A DNA stretch of 64,000 nt from Geothermobacter ehrlichii (GTDB taxonomy: Bacteria; Desulfobacterota; Desulfuromonadia; Desulfuromonadales; Geothermobacteraceae). The first letter of the stretch is position 1, and each line of letters starts with the position of its first letter. The notes below the pieces were generated by a model. It worked only from the letters and a program-made list of their open reading frames with translations, had not been told where the DNA came from and ran no database searches. This document shows, piece after piece, positions 40,643 through 49,944 of the stretch. The DNA lies in assembly GCF_008124615.1 (NCBI RefSeq), contig NZ_VNIB01000002.1, positions 1 to 64,000 of the forward strand, written 5' to 3'. Both the position numbers and the translations under genes were made by a program.

Positions 40643-41394
40643 TGACCGGAGCAGCATTGTCGAAGGCTGTTCTGCGTCGCTGTGCCTGGCGAACCTTTCT
40701 GCTGCAGGCCAGCTGGAGTTTCGAAAAGATGCAGGGGCTGGGGGTCCTGTTCGTCATGGCGCCGGCCATTCGTTCCCTCTATCGGGGTGAAGAACGCATC
40801 GCCGTCTTGCGTCGTTTTTTGGGCTATTTCAACACCCACCCCTTTCTGGCCTCGCCGGTTCTGGGGGGAATGCTCCGGTTCGGGGAGGATGGTGGAAAGT
40901 CTCGTTCCGGGATGGCCGGGACCGATTTCGGCAACATGCTGATGGCTCCCTACGCCGCCATGGGCGATGCCCTGTTCTGGGGCGGTTTGCGGCCGCTGGC
41001 GGCGGTCATGGGCCTCTTCTTTGCCGTTCGGGGTTCGTTCTGGGGCGCGGCGGTGCTGCTGGTGGTCTTCAATCTGCCGGCCATCTATTTTCGGCTCGTC
41101 TGCTTTTATCGCGGCTATCGGGAAGGTGGCGGCATGGTCGAAACCATTCAGCGCTGGCGGCTGCCGGATCTGGCCATCCGGATCAAGGAGGCGACGGTCG
41201 TGCTGCTCGGCGGTCTCTGTGCCACCTGGATGGTCAGTGGCCTCGAACGGGAAGGGGCGGCGCCTGCCTGGGGGCTGCTGGCGCTGCCGGCGGTCTGCGT
41301 TTTTGGCTGGCTGGTGCGCATCGGCGTATCGCCGTTGATGATCATTTTCAGTGTGGTTGCATTGATGATACCGCTGGCGATGTTCCTGCAGTGA
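40642..41394 (+). CDS. Mannose-family PTS EIID membrane protein
   Basis: A 250-residue IID subunit. The family core runs through ASWSFEKMQGLG, FFNTHP-like LGYFNTHPFLASPVLGGML and GTDFGNMLMAPYAAMGDALFW. Several membrane segments fill the C-terminal half. ATG 40642 overlaps the IIC stop (TGATG); an ATG at 40630 is possible. It is followed closely by ptsH, so the whole PTS cascade is encoded in order IIA, IIB, IIC, IID, HPr, EI. Confidence 0.88.
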   Translation: MTGAALSKAVLRRCAWRTFLLQASWSFEKMQGLGVLFVMAPAIRSLYRGEERIAVLRRFLGYFNTHPFLASPVLGGMLRFGEDGGKSRSGMAGTDFGNMLMAPYAAMGDALFWGGLRPLAAVMGLFFAVRGSFWGAAVLLVVFNLPAIYFRLVCFYRGYREGGGMVETIQRWRLPDLAIRIKEATVVLLGGLCATWMVSGLEREGAAPAWGLLALPAVCVFGWLVRIGVSPLMIIFSVVALMIPLAMFLQ

Positions 41395-41440
41395 GGTTTT
41401 CCCTGCTGGTGGAGTTGCTGTCGAAAGGATTCTTTGGGGG

Positions 41441-41707
41441 ATGATTGAAAGGACTTTCACCATTGTCAACCGTCTCGGACTGCATGCTCGCGCCGCTGCA
41501 CAACTGGTGCAGACGGCCACGAAGTTCAAGGCGGACATTCTGGTCGGCAAGGACGATCTGGAGGTGAACGGCAAGAGCATCATGGGGATTCTCATGCTTG
41601 CCGCGCCGAAGGGATCGGTTATCCGCATATCCATCAATGGAGAGGATGAGGCCGAGGCGATGGAGACTCTCGGCGGACTGATCGAAGATGGTTTCGGCGA
41701 AGACTGA
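41441..41707 (+). CDS. ptsH: Phosphocarrier protein HPr
   Basis: An 88-residue HPr. His15 in GLHARAAA carries the energy-linked phosphate; Ser46 in NGKSIMGIL is the regulatory site for HPr kinase, which is encoded 3.5 kb upstream. It hands phosphate from EI to the IIA proteins. The ptsI start lies inside its last 20 bases. Confidence 0.96.
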   Translation: MIERTFTIVNRLGLHARAAAQLVQTATKFKADILVGKDDLEVNGKSIMGILMLAAPKGSVIRISINGEDEAEAMETLGGLIEDGFGED

Positions 41708-43472
41708 AATAGTTCCCGACACCTTTCTGGTCGGAATCGGCGTCTCGCCGGGGATCGCCATCGGACAGGCGCATCTGCTCAGCCGTGCCCGCATGGCCGC
41801 CATCGAACGTTCGATCGATCCGAGCGACGTCGATGCCGAAGTCGCCGCCTTCGAGGAGGCGGTCGAACAGTCTCGGCGCCAGCTCGAGGAAGTCAAGCGC
41901 AAGATCGCGGTACAGCATCCCGAGGAGCATCTCTACATCATCGACACCCACCTGATGATGCTCAACGACCAGATGCTCCACGACGAGACGGTGCATGGCA
42001 TCCGCGACCGGCTGCTCAACGCCGAAGGCGCCCTCAAGCGGGCCCTCGACCGGTTCCGCTCGGTCTTCGCCAACATCGAGGACGAGTATCTGCGCGACCG
42101 GGCCGGCGATGTCGAGTCGATCGGCGAACGGCTGCTGCGCAACCTGATGGGCGAGTCGCGCCAGGAGCTGTCGCAGCTCGATCACAAGGCCATCGTCGTG
42201 GCGCATGACCTTTCGCCGGCCGAGACCATGCAGATCGACCGGGACAAGGTGCTCGGTTTCGTTACCGATGTCGGCGGCCGCACCTCCCATACCGCCATTG
42301 TCGCCCGGTCGCTGGGCATACCGGCCGTCGTCGGTCTCGAGAACGTGACGGCCATGGTTCCAGGCGGCACCCCGATGATTATCGATGGCGGCGCCGGCAC
42401 GGTCATTCTCAACCCGACCGAATCGACCTTCAGGGAGTACCTGCAGAAGAAGCAGCGCTACGAGTATTTCGAGAAGGAGCTGCTCAGCTACCGCACCCTG
42501 CCGGCCGAGACGCCGGACGGCCACCGGCTGATTCTGCGCGGCAATGTCGAGTTGCCCATCGAGGTCGACCAGGTCAGGGAACAGGGCGCCGAGGGGATCG
42601 GACTCTATCGGTCGGAGTTCCTCTTTTTCGGCCGGCTGACGCCTCCGGACGAAGAAGAGCAGTACCAGGCCTACCGGCAGCTGATCGAAAGTGTTGCCCC
42701 GCACGAGGTCACCATCCGCACCCTCGATGTTGGCGGTGACAAGTTCGTTCCCGACATCAACCTTGCGGACGAGGCCAACCCGGCTCTCGGCCTGCGGGGT
42801 GTTCGTTTTTCGCTCGCCGATCGCAGTCTGTTCAAGACGCAGTTGCGGGCGATTCTGCGGGCCTCGGTCCACGGTCCGGTGCGGGTCATGTTCCCCATGG
42901 TGAGCGGAGTGGCCGAGGTGCGGGGTTGCCGCGCCATGCTCGAGGAGGCGAAGGACGAACTCAAATCCGAGGGCCTGCTGTTCGACGATCGTCTGGCGGC
43001 CGGCATCATGGTCGAAACCCCGGCAGCGGCCTTCATCGCCGACCAGCTTGCCGAGGAGGTCGATTTCTTTTCGGTCGGCACCAACGATCTGGTGCAGTAC
43101 TGTCTGGCGGTTGATCGCGGCAACGAGCACGTCGCCTATCTGTACGAACCGCTGCATCCGGCCATTCTCAGGGCGTTGCGGATGGTTTGCGAGGCGGGGA
43201 GAAGGGCCGGCATCAGTGTTGCCATGTGCGGTGAGATGGCGTCCGAATCCCTCTACCTGCCGATTCTGCTCGGGCTTGGATTTACCGAGCTGTCGATGAA
43301 CGCGCCCTGCATTCCACGGGTCAAACGCATCGTCCGGCAGGTCCGCAGAAGCGAGGCCGAGGAGCTGTTGGCGGCGGCGCTCGAGATGAAGACCGCGACC
43401 GAGGTCGCCGCTTTTCTCGAACAGGAGATGGCCAGTCGCTTTCCCGGTATATACGGTACAACCAACATCTGA
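41688..43472 (+). CDS. ptsI: PTS enzyme I (phosphoenolpyruvate-protein phosphotransferase)
   Basis: A 594-residue enzyme that starts the PTS cascade with PEP. The active His is near residue 201 in GGRTSHTAIVARSLGIPAVVG. The C-terminal PEP-binding barrel includes GIGLYRSEFLF, EVTIRTLDVGGDK, MVETPAAAFIAD and the catalytic Cys in AMCGEMASES. Length is normal, with no extra GAF domain (so not the PtsP type). Overlaps ptsH by 20 bases. Confidence 0.96.
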   Translation: MVSAKTEIVPDTFLVGIGVSPGIAIGQAHLLSRARMAAIERSIDPSDVDAEVAAFEEAVEQSRRQLEEVKRKIAVQHPEEHLYIIDTHLMMLNDQMLHDETVHGIRDRLLNAEGALKRALDRFRSVFANIEDEYLRDRAGDVESIGERLLRNLMGESRQELSQLDHKAIVVAHDLSPAETMQIDRDKVLGFVTDVGGRTSHTAIVARSLGIPAVVGLENVTAMVPGGTPMIIDGGAGTVILNPTESTFREYLQKKQRYEYFEKELLSYRTLPAETPDGHRLILRGNVELPIEVDQVREQGAEGIGLYRSEFLFFGRLTPPDEEEQYQAYRQLIESVAPHEVTIRTLDVGGDKFVPDINLADEANPALGLRGVRFSLADRSLFKTQLRAILRASVHGPVRVMFPMVSGVAEVRGCRAMLEEAKDELKSEGLLFDDRLAAGIMVETPAAAFIADQLAEEVDFFSVGTNDLVQYCLAVDRGNEHVAYLYEPLHPAILRALRMVCEAGRRAGISVAMCGEMASESLYLPILLGLGFTELSMNAPCIPRVKRIVRQVRRSEAEELLAAALEMKTATEVAAFLEQEMASRFPGIYGTTNI

Positions 43473-43491
43473 GACGGTTGCAACGCGCTGC

Positions 43492-43521
43492 TTGACACGG
43501 CAGGGCACTCATCCCTAGAAT
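43492..43521 (+). promoter_or_regulatory. Promoter of metK
   Basis: TTGACA (43492-43497) and TAGAAT (43516-43521) with an 18-base spacer, about 45 bases before the start. The leader is too short for a SAM riboswitch and shows none. Confidence 0.7.
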
Positions 43522-43566
43522 AGCGCGCCTGTTTTCCGGCACAGCAATGAAGGAGGAATTCCGTCC

Positions 43567-44736
43567 ATGGCCATGACCGACTTTCTGTTTACCTCGGAAT
43601 CCGTGAGTGAAGGGCATCCCGACAAGGTTGCCGACCAGATTTCCGACGCCATTCTCGACGCCATCCTCGAGCAGGACACCAAGGCGCGCGTCGCCTGTGA
43701 GACGCTGGTGACCACCGGCATGGCCATCATCGCCGGCGAGATTACTACCTCGGCCTATGTCGACATGCCCGACATCGTGCGCAGGACGATCAAGGAGATC
43801 GGTTACGATGACTCGTCGATGGGCTTCGATTACGAGACCTGCGCCGTGCTGACCAGCATCGACCGGCAGTCGCCCGATATCGCCCAGGGGGTGACTGAGG
43901 GCGAGGGGCTGTTCAAGGAGCAGGGCGCCGGCGACCAGGGGCTGATGTTCGGCTATGCCTGCAACGAGACTCCCGAGCTGATGCCGATGCCGATCATGTT
44001 CGCCCACAAACTGACCAAGCGGCTGGCCGATGTTCGCAAGAGCGGGCTGCTCACTTTTCTGCGTCCCGACAGCAAGTCGCAGGTTTCGATCCAGTACATC
44101 AACGATCGGCCGGTGCGGGTCGATACCGTGGTCGTCTCCACGCAGCATACGCCCGACGTCACCTACGAGACGCTCAAGGAAGGGATCATCGAGGAGGTGG
44201 TGAAGAGGGTCATCCCCGCTGATCTGCTCGACGAAAAGACCAAGTTCTTCATCAATCCGACGGGGCGCTTCGTCGTCGGCGGCCCGATGGGCGATTGCGG
44301 CCTGACCGGTCGCAAGATCATTGTTGACACCTATGGCGGTCAGGGATCGCACGGCGGCGGCGCCTTTTCCGGAAAGGATCCTTCCAAGGTCGACCGCAGC
44401 GCGTCCTACATGGCGCGCTACGTGGCCAAGAACATTGTTGCCGCCGGTCTGGCCGACAAGTGCGAGGTCCAGGTCGCCTACGCCATTGGCGTCGCCAAGC
44501 CGGTTTCGGTGATGATCAACACTTTCGGTACCGGCAAGATTCCGTCCAACGAAATCGCCCGCATCGCCCTGGACGAGTTCGACATGACGCCGCGGGGGAT
44601 CATCGAAACCCTCGATCTGCTCCGTCCCATCTACCACAAGACGGCGGCCTACGGGCATTTCGGCCGGGAACTGCCGGAATTCACCTGGGAACGGACCGAC
44701 CGGGTCGAGTCCCTGCGCAGCAGGGCAGGTCTCTGA
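43567..44736 (+). CDS. metK: S-adenosylmethionine synthetase
   Basis: A 389-residue cytoplasmic enzyme making SAM from methionine and ATP. Motifs: [20 protein letters not shown] at the N-terminus, [12 protein letters not shown], and the P-loop-like [24 protein letters not shown] precedes the start; ATG 43573 is a less likely alternative. A terminator follows. ahcY, which recycles the by-product S-adenosylhomocysteine, is 1.2 kb downstream. Confidence 0.97.
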   Translation: MAMTDFLFTSESVSEGHPDKVADQISDAILDAILEQDTKARVACETLVTTGMAIIAGEITTSAYVDMPDIVRRTIKEIGYDDSSMGFDYETCAVLTSIDRQSPDIAQGVTEGEGLFKEQGAGDQGLMFGYACNETPELMPMPIMFAHKLTKRLADVRKSGLLTFLRPDSKSQVSIQYINDRPVRVDTVVVSTQHTPDVTYETLKEGIIEEVVKRVIPADLLDEKTKFFINPTGRFVVGGPMGDCGLTGRKIIVDTYGGQGSHGGGAFSGKDPSKVDRSASYMARYVAKNIVAAGLADKCEVQVAYAIGVAKPVSVMINTFGTGKIPSNEIARIALDEFDMTPRGIIETLDLLRPIYHKTAAYGHFGRELPEFTWERTDRVESLRSRAGL

Positions 44737-44743
44737 CCAAAAA

Positions 44744-44769
44744 GGCGGACCGTACGGCCCGCCTTTTTT
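44744..44769 (+). terminator. Rho-independent terminator of metK
   Basis: GGCGG-A-CCG pairs with CGG-C-CCGCC around a TA turn (44744-44763), followed by six T. It lies eight bases after the metK stop. Confidence 0.85.
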
Positions 44770-44802
44770 CTCACCTGCGGGAGACACCACGGGGAAGCCT
44801 GG

Positions 44803-45849
44803 ATGGAGCTGTCCATTGTCGTTCCCGTCCTCAACGAGGCGGCCATCCTGACGCAGTTCGTCGACCGGCTTCGCCGGCAGCGGGGAATCGCCTTCGAACT
44901 GCTGCTCTGCGACGGCGGCTCGACGGACGGAACGCCACAGCTCGCCGCGCGGCTGGCCGCGGAAGTCTCCTGGCCCTGCCGGCTGATCCGCAGCCCCAGA
45001 GGGCGGGGATTTCAGCTCAACGCCGGTGCCGACGCCGCCCGGGGAGAACTGCTGCTCTTTCTGCACGTCGACAGCGCCTTCGCATCGGACGACGCCCTGC
45101 GCCGGGCCTGCGATGTCTATTGCGCGGCGCGGGCGGCATCGCCGTGGCCTGTCGGCGGGCATTTCCGGCTTCGCTTCACCGACGCGCCAGCGGAGTTTCT
45201 GGTGCGGATGCGCTACTGGGAGATCAAGGCCGGCCTGGACCGCCCCGGCTGCACACACGGCGACCAGGGTTTTCTGCTCGACCGGGCGGTCTTCGCGCGG
45301 TTCGGTCCCTTCGACACCGATCTGCCGGTCTTCGAGGATACCCGGTTCGCCGAGCGGCTGCGTCGCCAGGGACGCTGGCTGCTGCTGCCGGTCCCCCTGC
45401 TGACCTCGGCCAGGCGATTCGTCAGCGAAGGGCTGAGCGAACGCCAGACCCTGAACGCCCTGCTCATGGCCTGCCACGCCATCGGCTGGCATGACTTTTT
45501 CGCGCTCGCCGGTGATGTCTACCGCCAGCAGGCGGCCACGGACCGGCTGCGACTCGGCCCCTACGTCGAACTGATCCGGCACCGGTTCGCCGCCATGCCC
45601 CGGCGACAGCGGTGGCGGCTGTGGTATCGCACCGGCCGCTTCGTTCGCGCCAACGCCTGGCAGCTGCTGCTGGCCTGGAACGTCCGCCGCGGCCGCTGGA
45701 CCCGTGCCACGGCCGTCGACGCGATCGAGTCGGCCCTGCGTCGCTTCGACCGCGTTTTCGATGTCCTAACCGATCATGGTGCCGGGCATCTTCTGGCGGC
45801 ACTCGCAACCCGCATCTGGCTGGCGCGGGTCGGTGCGCGCTGCCGCTGA
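44803..45849 (+). CDS. GT2 glycosyltransferase, TIGR04283-like, with C-terminal extension
   Basis: A 348-residue protein. Residues 1-230 match the TIGR04283 group of GT-A transferases: LSIVVPVLNEAAIL, DGGSTDGTP, the marker SPRGRGFQLNAGA, LLFLHVDSAF and THGDQGFLLDR. This group has been linked to arsenosugar or selenium/radical-SAM gene clusters, but no such genes are adjacent here. Residues 235-348 form an Arg/Trp-rich helical extension (RRQRWRLWYRTGRFVRANAWQ is in it) not usual for the family. It sits between metK and ahcY, separated from metK by a terminator. Substrate unknown. Confidence 0.72.
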   Translation: MELSIVVPVLNEAAILTQFVDRLRRQRGIAFELLLCDGGSTDGTPQLAARLAAEVSWPCRLIRSPRGRGFQLNAGADAARGELLLFLHVDSAFASDDALRRACDVYCAARAASPWPVGGHFRLRFTDAPAEFLVRMRYWEIKAGLDRPGCTHGDQGFLLDRAVFARFGPFDTDLPVFEDTRFAERLRRQGRWLLLPVPLLTSARRFVSEGLSERQTLNALLMACHAIGWHDFFALAGDVYRQQAATDRLRLGPYVELIRHRFAAMPRRQRWRLWYRTGRFVRANAWQLLLAWNVRRGRWTRATAVDAIESALRRFDRVFDVLTDHGAGHLLAALATRIWLARVGARCR

Positions 45850-45982
45850 GGCAACGTCCGGCCGGCGACGGCGGGAAGCCCGGATGTCCTGTCCGGCGAA
45901 AGCTGTTATGATTCATTCCGATGCCGCACGGCTCCTTGCGAGACGTGCGCGATGTGTCCAGAGCTGAACAAGGAGAGACCCG

Positions 45983-47416
45983 ATGGCAAGCGGAAATCAG
46001 GATTTCAAGGTCAAGGATCTTTCACTGGCCGATTTCGGTCGACGCGAGATCGAGCTGGCCGAAGTCGAAATGCCGGGCCTGATGGCCCTGCGCGAGGAGT
46101 ACGCGGCCAGCAGGCCGCTTGAGGGAGCCCGGATCACCGGCTCGTTGCACATGACCATTCAGACGGCCGTGCTGATCGAGACCCTGGTGGCGCTGGGGGC
46201 CGAGGTGCGCTGGGCGTCCTGCAACATCTTCTCGACCCAGGACCATGCCGCGGCCGCCATCGCCGCCGCCGGCATACCGGTCTTCGCCTGGAAAGGGGAG
46301 ACCCTCGAGGAGTACTGGTGGTGCACCGAACGGGCTCTGAGCTGGCCGGACGGCAGGCTGCCCAACATGATTCTCGATGACGGCGGCGACGCCACCATGA
46401 TGGTTCTCAACGGCGCCCGCTGGCAGAGCGAAGGCGTTCCCGAGATCAGGCCGGACGATCCCGAGGACTGGGTCGAACTGATCCGGTGCCTGCGCGCTTC
46501 CATCGCCGAGAAGCGCAACGACTGGCAGGCGATTCGCGATGCCATTCGCGGCGTGACCGAGGAGACCACCACCGGCGTCCACCGGCTCTACCAGCTGGAG
46601 AAGGAGGGGCAGCTCCCCTTCCCGGCGATGAACGTCAACGACTCGGTGACCAAGAGCAAGTTCGACAACATCTACGGCTGTCGGCACAGCCTGGTCGACG
46701 GCATCATGCGGGCCACCGACGTGATGATTTCCGGCAAGGTGGCCGTGGTCTGCGGTTATGGCGATGTCGGCAAGGGGTGCTGCCAGTCGCTGCGCGGCCA
46801 GGGAGCCCGGGTGATCGTGACCGAAATCGACCCGATCTGCGCCCTGCAGGCGCTGATGGAAGGCTACGAGGTGCGCACCCTGGAGGAGGTGGTCGAGCAG
46901 GCGGACATCTTCATCACCGCCACCGGCAACTTCAACATCATCCGCCCCGAGCACATGGCGCGCATGAAGCACAACGCCATCGTCGGCAACATCGGCCATT
47001 TCGACAACGAGATCGATATGGCCGGACTGGCCAGGGTGCCGGGAATCCGCAAGATCAACCTGAAAAATCCGGTCGAACACGGCAACCAGGTCGACCAGTG
47101 GATCTTCCCCGACGGTCATGCCGTCATCGTGCTGGCCGAAGGACGGCTGCTCAATCTCGGCTGTGCCACCGGCCATCCCTCCTTTGTCATGTCCAACAGC
47201 TTCAGCAACCAGGTCATCGCCCAGGTCGAGCTCTTTCAGCACCGGGAAAGGTACGAAAACCGGGTCTACGTGCTGCCGAAAAAGCTGGACGAGAAAGTGG
47301 CGCGGCTGCATCTGGACAAGCTTGGGGCCAGGTTGACCAGGCTGACGCCGGAACAGGCGGACTACATCGGCGTCCCGGTCGACGGTCCCTACAAGCCCGA
47401 TCACTACCGGTACTGA
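45983..47416 (+). CDS. ahcY: Adenosylhomocysteinase
   Basis: A 477-residue NAD-dependent enzyme splitting S-adenosylhomocysteine into adenosine and homocysteine. Motifs: [40 protein letters not shown], the NAD-binding [19 protein letters not shown], and the C-terminal [10 protein letters not shown]. Length matches the bacterial long form with its internal insertion. AAGGAG precedes the start. With metK it covers both ends of the methyl cycle. A terminator follows. Confidence 0.97.
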   Translation: MASGNQDFKVKDLSLADFGRREIELAEVEMPGLMALREEYAASRPLEGARITGSLHMTIQTAVLIETLVALGAEVRWASCNIFSTQDHAAAAIAAAGIPVFAWKGETLEEYWWCTERALSWPDGRLPNMILDDGGDATMMVLNGARWQSEGVPEIRPDDPEDWVELIRCLRASIAEKRNDWQAIRDAIRGVTEETTTGVHRLYQLEKEGQLPFPAMNVNDSVTKSKFDNIYGCRHSLVDGIMRATDVMISGKVAVVCGYGDVGKGCCQSLRGQGARVIVTEIDPICALQALMEGYEVRTLEEVVEQADIFITATGNFNIIRPEHMARMKHNAIVGNIGHFDNEIDMAGLARVPGIRKINLKNPVEHGNQVDQWIFPDGHAVIVLAEGRLLNLGCATGHPSFVMSNSFSNQVIAQVELFQHRERYENRVYVLPKKLDEKVARLHLDKLGARLTRLTPEQADYIGVPVDGPYKPDHYRY

Positions 47417-47448
47417 GCGCAAAGGCGGTCCGGTATCGGCGAGCTGGG

Positions 47449-47476
47449 AAAGCCCCGCATCAAGCGGGGCTTTTTT
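47449..47476. terminator. Terminator between convergent ahcY and lptG
   Basis: AAGCCCCGC and GCGGGGCTT pair around ATCAA, followed by six T on the plus strand. It sits in the 64-base gap between convergent genes and could serve both, more strongly ahcY. Confidence 0.88.
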
Positions 47477-47480
47477 ATGT

Positions 47481-48563
47481 CTAGCGGGCGCGGGTGAGGA
47501 TGAGCCAGGCCGCCAGCAGGCCGGTCAGGATGTTGCCCGACCAGGCCGCGGCCCAGGGAGGCAGGACGCCGGCGTAGCCAAAGGCGATCATGGTCGACTG
47601 CAGCAGGAAGTAGACCATGCCGATGCCGACGCTGATGGCTATGCCCAGTGCCAGGTGGCTGCCCCGTCCCCGCTGCAGGGCGAAGGGGATACCGAGGCAG
47701 GCCATGATGAAGCAGGTCGCCGAGTAGGCCAGCCGGTTGTGCAGGTCGACCCGGTAGCGGGTGGTGTCGTAGCCCTCGGCGGTCAGCCTGCGGCTGAGGG
47801 AGAGAAGCTCGGCGAAGCCGAGTTCCCTGTTGTCGAGCTGGTTGGCCTGGAAGTCGCCGGGCGACTTGTCGAGGGGGTAGGGCATGCTCGCCCGCTTCTC
47901 CTTCTGGGTGACTTCTCCCTCGGGGGAGAAGCGGTGGAGAACCAGGTCGCGAAGGACCCAGCCCCTTTCGGGACTGTAGCGGGCCGAGGCGGCGTCGATC
48001 CGCTGCCTGAGGTGGAAGGACTTGTCCACCTGGTAGATGGTTACCCCTTTCAACAGCCCCTTCTGCGGCAGAATCAGCTTGACGAAGACGACGGCGTCTC
48101 CCTCCCGGAACCAGACCATGTTCTGCCTGCGGGCGAACATCGGCCGTCCGACCAGTTCGTGTTTGAGGATGTGGCGGGTTACGCGCACTCCGTGCGGGAC
48201 CAGCATGTCGCCGGCCAGAAAATGCGCCGTGCTGATCAGCAACGCGGCCAGCAGCAGGGGGCGGGATATCCGGGCCAGGCTCAGACCGCAGGCGCGCATC
48301 GCCGTCAGTTCGCCGTGGCGGGTGAAGCTTCCCAGGGTGAGAAAAACCGAAAGCAGCACCGCCAGGGGGGCGATGTCGACGAAGATGACCGGCAGCTTCC
48401 AGCCGAAATAGCGCAGATACTGCGACAGGGTACCGTGGTGCTCGATGAAATCGTCGACCCGCTCGAAGAATTCGATCAGCAGGTAGATGCCGGCAAACGC
48501 GCCGGCCGTCAGGCCGAACATGCGGCCGAAGGTGCGCAGCAGGTAGCGGTCGAGAATGCGCAT
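47481..48563 (-). CDS. lptG: LPS export permease LptG
   Basis: A 360-residue inner-membrane permease of the YjgP/YjgQ family. Three N-terminal and three C-terminal membrane segments flank a periplasmic beta-jellyroll (about 130-260). ILDRYLLRTFGRMFGLTAGAF, ELTAMRACGLSLARI and LHNRLAYSATCFIMACLGIPFAL are family regions. Assignment to G rather than F rests on order (F then G) and length. It follows lptF closely on the minus strand. Partner ATPase LptB is at 33.7 kb. Confidence 0.9.
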   Translation of the reverse strand: MRILDRYLLRTFGRMFGLTAGAFAGIYLLIEFFERVDDFIEHHGTLSQYLRYFGWKLPVIFVDIAPLAVLLSVFLTLGSFTRHGELTAMRACGLSLARISRPLLLAALLISTAHFLAGDMLVPHGVRVTRHILKHELVGRPMFARRQNMVWFREGDAVVFVKLILPQKGLLKGVTIYQVDKSFHLRQRIDAASARYSPERGWVLRDLVLHRFSPEGEVTQKEKRASMPYPLDKSPGDFQANQLDNRELGFAELLSLSRRLTAEGYDTTRYRVDLHNRLAYSATCFIMACLGIPFALQRGRGSHLALGIAISVGIGMVYFLLQSTMIAFGYAGVLPPWAAAWSGNILTGLLAAWLILTRAR

Positions 48564-48566
48564 GGC

Positions 48567-49742
48567 TCAGACCTCTTTGCGGTGCGGGCGCCAGATGCCG
48601 GAGAGCCGCCGCTGCAGCACGGCCAGCAGCCGCAGTTCCTTTTCCTGCCGGGCCCGCTGGAACAGGACCAGGCCGCAGGCGAGCAGGATGGCGGCCGGGG
48701 CCCAGAGTGTCGGGATGACCGGCCAGCCCGATTCGATGGCCAGGGTGTTGGCCAGGGAGACCAGCATGTAGTAGCAGAGAAAGACCACCAGGCCGATGGC
48801 GAACCCGCCCCCCCGCCCGGAGCGGTTCGACTGGATGCCCAGCGGCAGAGCCAGCAGGGCGAGCAGCAGGGGAGTCAGGGGCCTGCTGAAGCGGCTGTGA
48901 ATCTCGGCGGCGGCATGCCGGCCTCTGGCCGTGGAGTCAGCCTTTGCCAGCCGGAAAAGCTGCCGCAGGGGAATTTCCTTCATCTTGGGTTGCCTCTTTT
49001 CGCCGCCGCCCCCGGCATCGACCGGCAGGTTGACGACGTAGCGTGAAAAGCCGACGACCTGGTAGGGCGTTTCTTTCCTGTGCGGTGCATAGCGGTGGAT
49101 CTGCCCCCGGCTCAGGGCGAGGGTCAGGCGACGTCCCTCCGGGTCGGACAGCAGCCGGCCGCTGTCGGCGAAAATGGTGACGGGAACCTGGCTGTTGCGC
49201 TGATCCGAGATCATGACCCCGTTCAGTTCGCCGGTGCGCTCCTTCATTCTGTCTGCGTAGATGACCATCCCCGGGATTTCGGCCATGAAGACCCGCGGCT
49301 TGAGGGCGACGCGGGCCTGCCGGCTCGCCATGCTGTAGACCTGGCTGCGGAAGGCGTGGTTGGCCTGCGGTTCGAAAAAAAGAACCAGCGCCGAGGTGCC
49401 CAGAGTGGCCAGTGCCGCCAGCAGCAGGGTTGGTTTCAACAGCCGCGTAAGACTGATGCCGGCGGCCTTCATGGCGATGATTTCGGCATCGGCGGAGAGA
49501 CGCGAAAAGGCGAGCAGGGTGCCGAGCAGGACCGACAGGGGGATGGTGATGGTGAAAAAGGAGGGGAGCAGGAAGCCCAGTAGGCGGACGACGTCGGCGA
49601 AGGGAACGCCCTTGCTGATGACCAGGTCGGCCAGTTTCAGTGTGCGTCCCGCCAGCAGGACAAACGTGAAGATCCCCAGCGAAAGGAGCGTGGGGACCAG
49701 GATTTCCCTGAAAATATAGCGTTCGATGCGGGTATAGGCCAT
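48567..49742 (-). CDS. lptF: LPS export permease LptF
   Basis: A 391-residue inner-membrane permease. YTRIERYIFREILVPTLLSLG starts the first segment; LSADAEIIAMKAAGISL is the coupling-helix region touching LptB; the periplasmic jellyroll is at about 130-270; SRFSRPLTPLLLALLALPLGI begins the C-terminal bundle. With LptG it forms the gate that pulls LPS out of the inner membrane. It is divergent from rpsB. Confidence 0.9.
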   Translation of the reverse strand: MAYTRIERYIFREILVPTLLSLGIFTFVLLAGRTLKLADLVISKGVPFADVVRLLGFLLPSFFTITIPLSVLLGTLLAFSRLSADAEIIAMKAAGISLTRLLKPTLLLAALATLGTSALVLFFEPQANHAFRSQVYSMASRQARVALKPRVFMAEIPGMVIYADRMKERTGELNGVMISDQRNSQVPVTIFADSGRLLSDPEGRRLTLALSRGQIHRYAPHRKETPYQVVGFSRYVVNLPVDAGGGGEKRQPKMKEIPLRQLFRLAKADSTARGRHAAAEIHSRFSRPLTPLLLALLALPLGIQSNRSGRGGGFAIGLVVFLCYYMLVSLANTLAIESGWPVIPTLWAPAAILLACGLVLFQRARQEKELRLLAVLQRRLSGIWRPHRKEV

Positions 49743-49798
49743 GGCCGGAGCATCTTATTACAGTGCCCGGAACTTGTAAATGAAAGAGATTTTTTCCC

Positions 49799-49827
49799 TT
49801 GCCTGCCCCGGGGGCACATGTTATAGA
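49799..49827 (+). promoter_or_regulatory. Promoter of rpsB
   Basis: TTGCCT (49799-49804) and TATAGA (49822-49827) are 17 bases apart. The resulting leader of about 110 bases could hold an S2 autoregulatory structure, but I cannot define one. Confidence 0.58.
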
Positions 49828-49944
49828 AACGCGTTACCCGACCACACACGTCTCCCGATCCGGATTTGGGTCTTCCGGCGGTTCGGGGAGTCGATCCGGA
49901 GACGACGGGGGCGGAGGAAAAAACCCGAAAAGGAGAAGTCGCAC

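Noticed and set aside
43473-43566. Possible SAM riboswitch upstream of metK
   Set aside because: The promoter at 43492-43521 leaves only about 45 bases of leader, too short for any SAM riboswitch class I know.
45850-45982. Possible SAH riboswitch upstream of ahcY
   Set aside because: The leader is rich in G and C with a short hairpin, but I could not find the conserved GAGGAGCG/GCAGG core in the right order.
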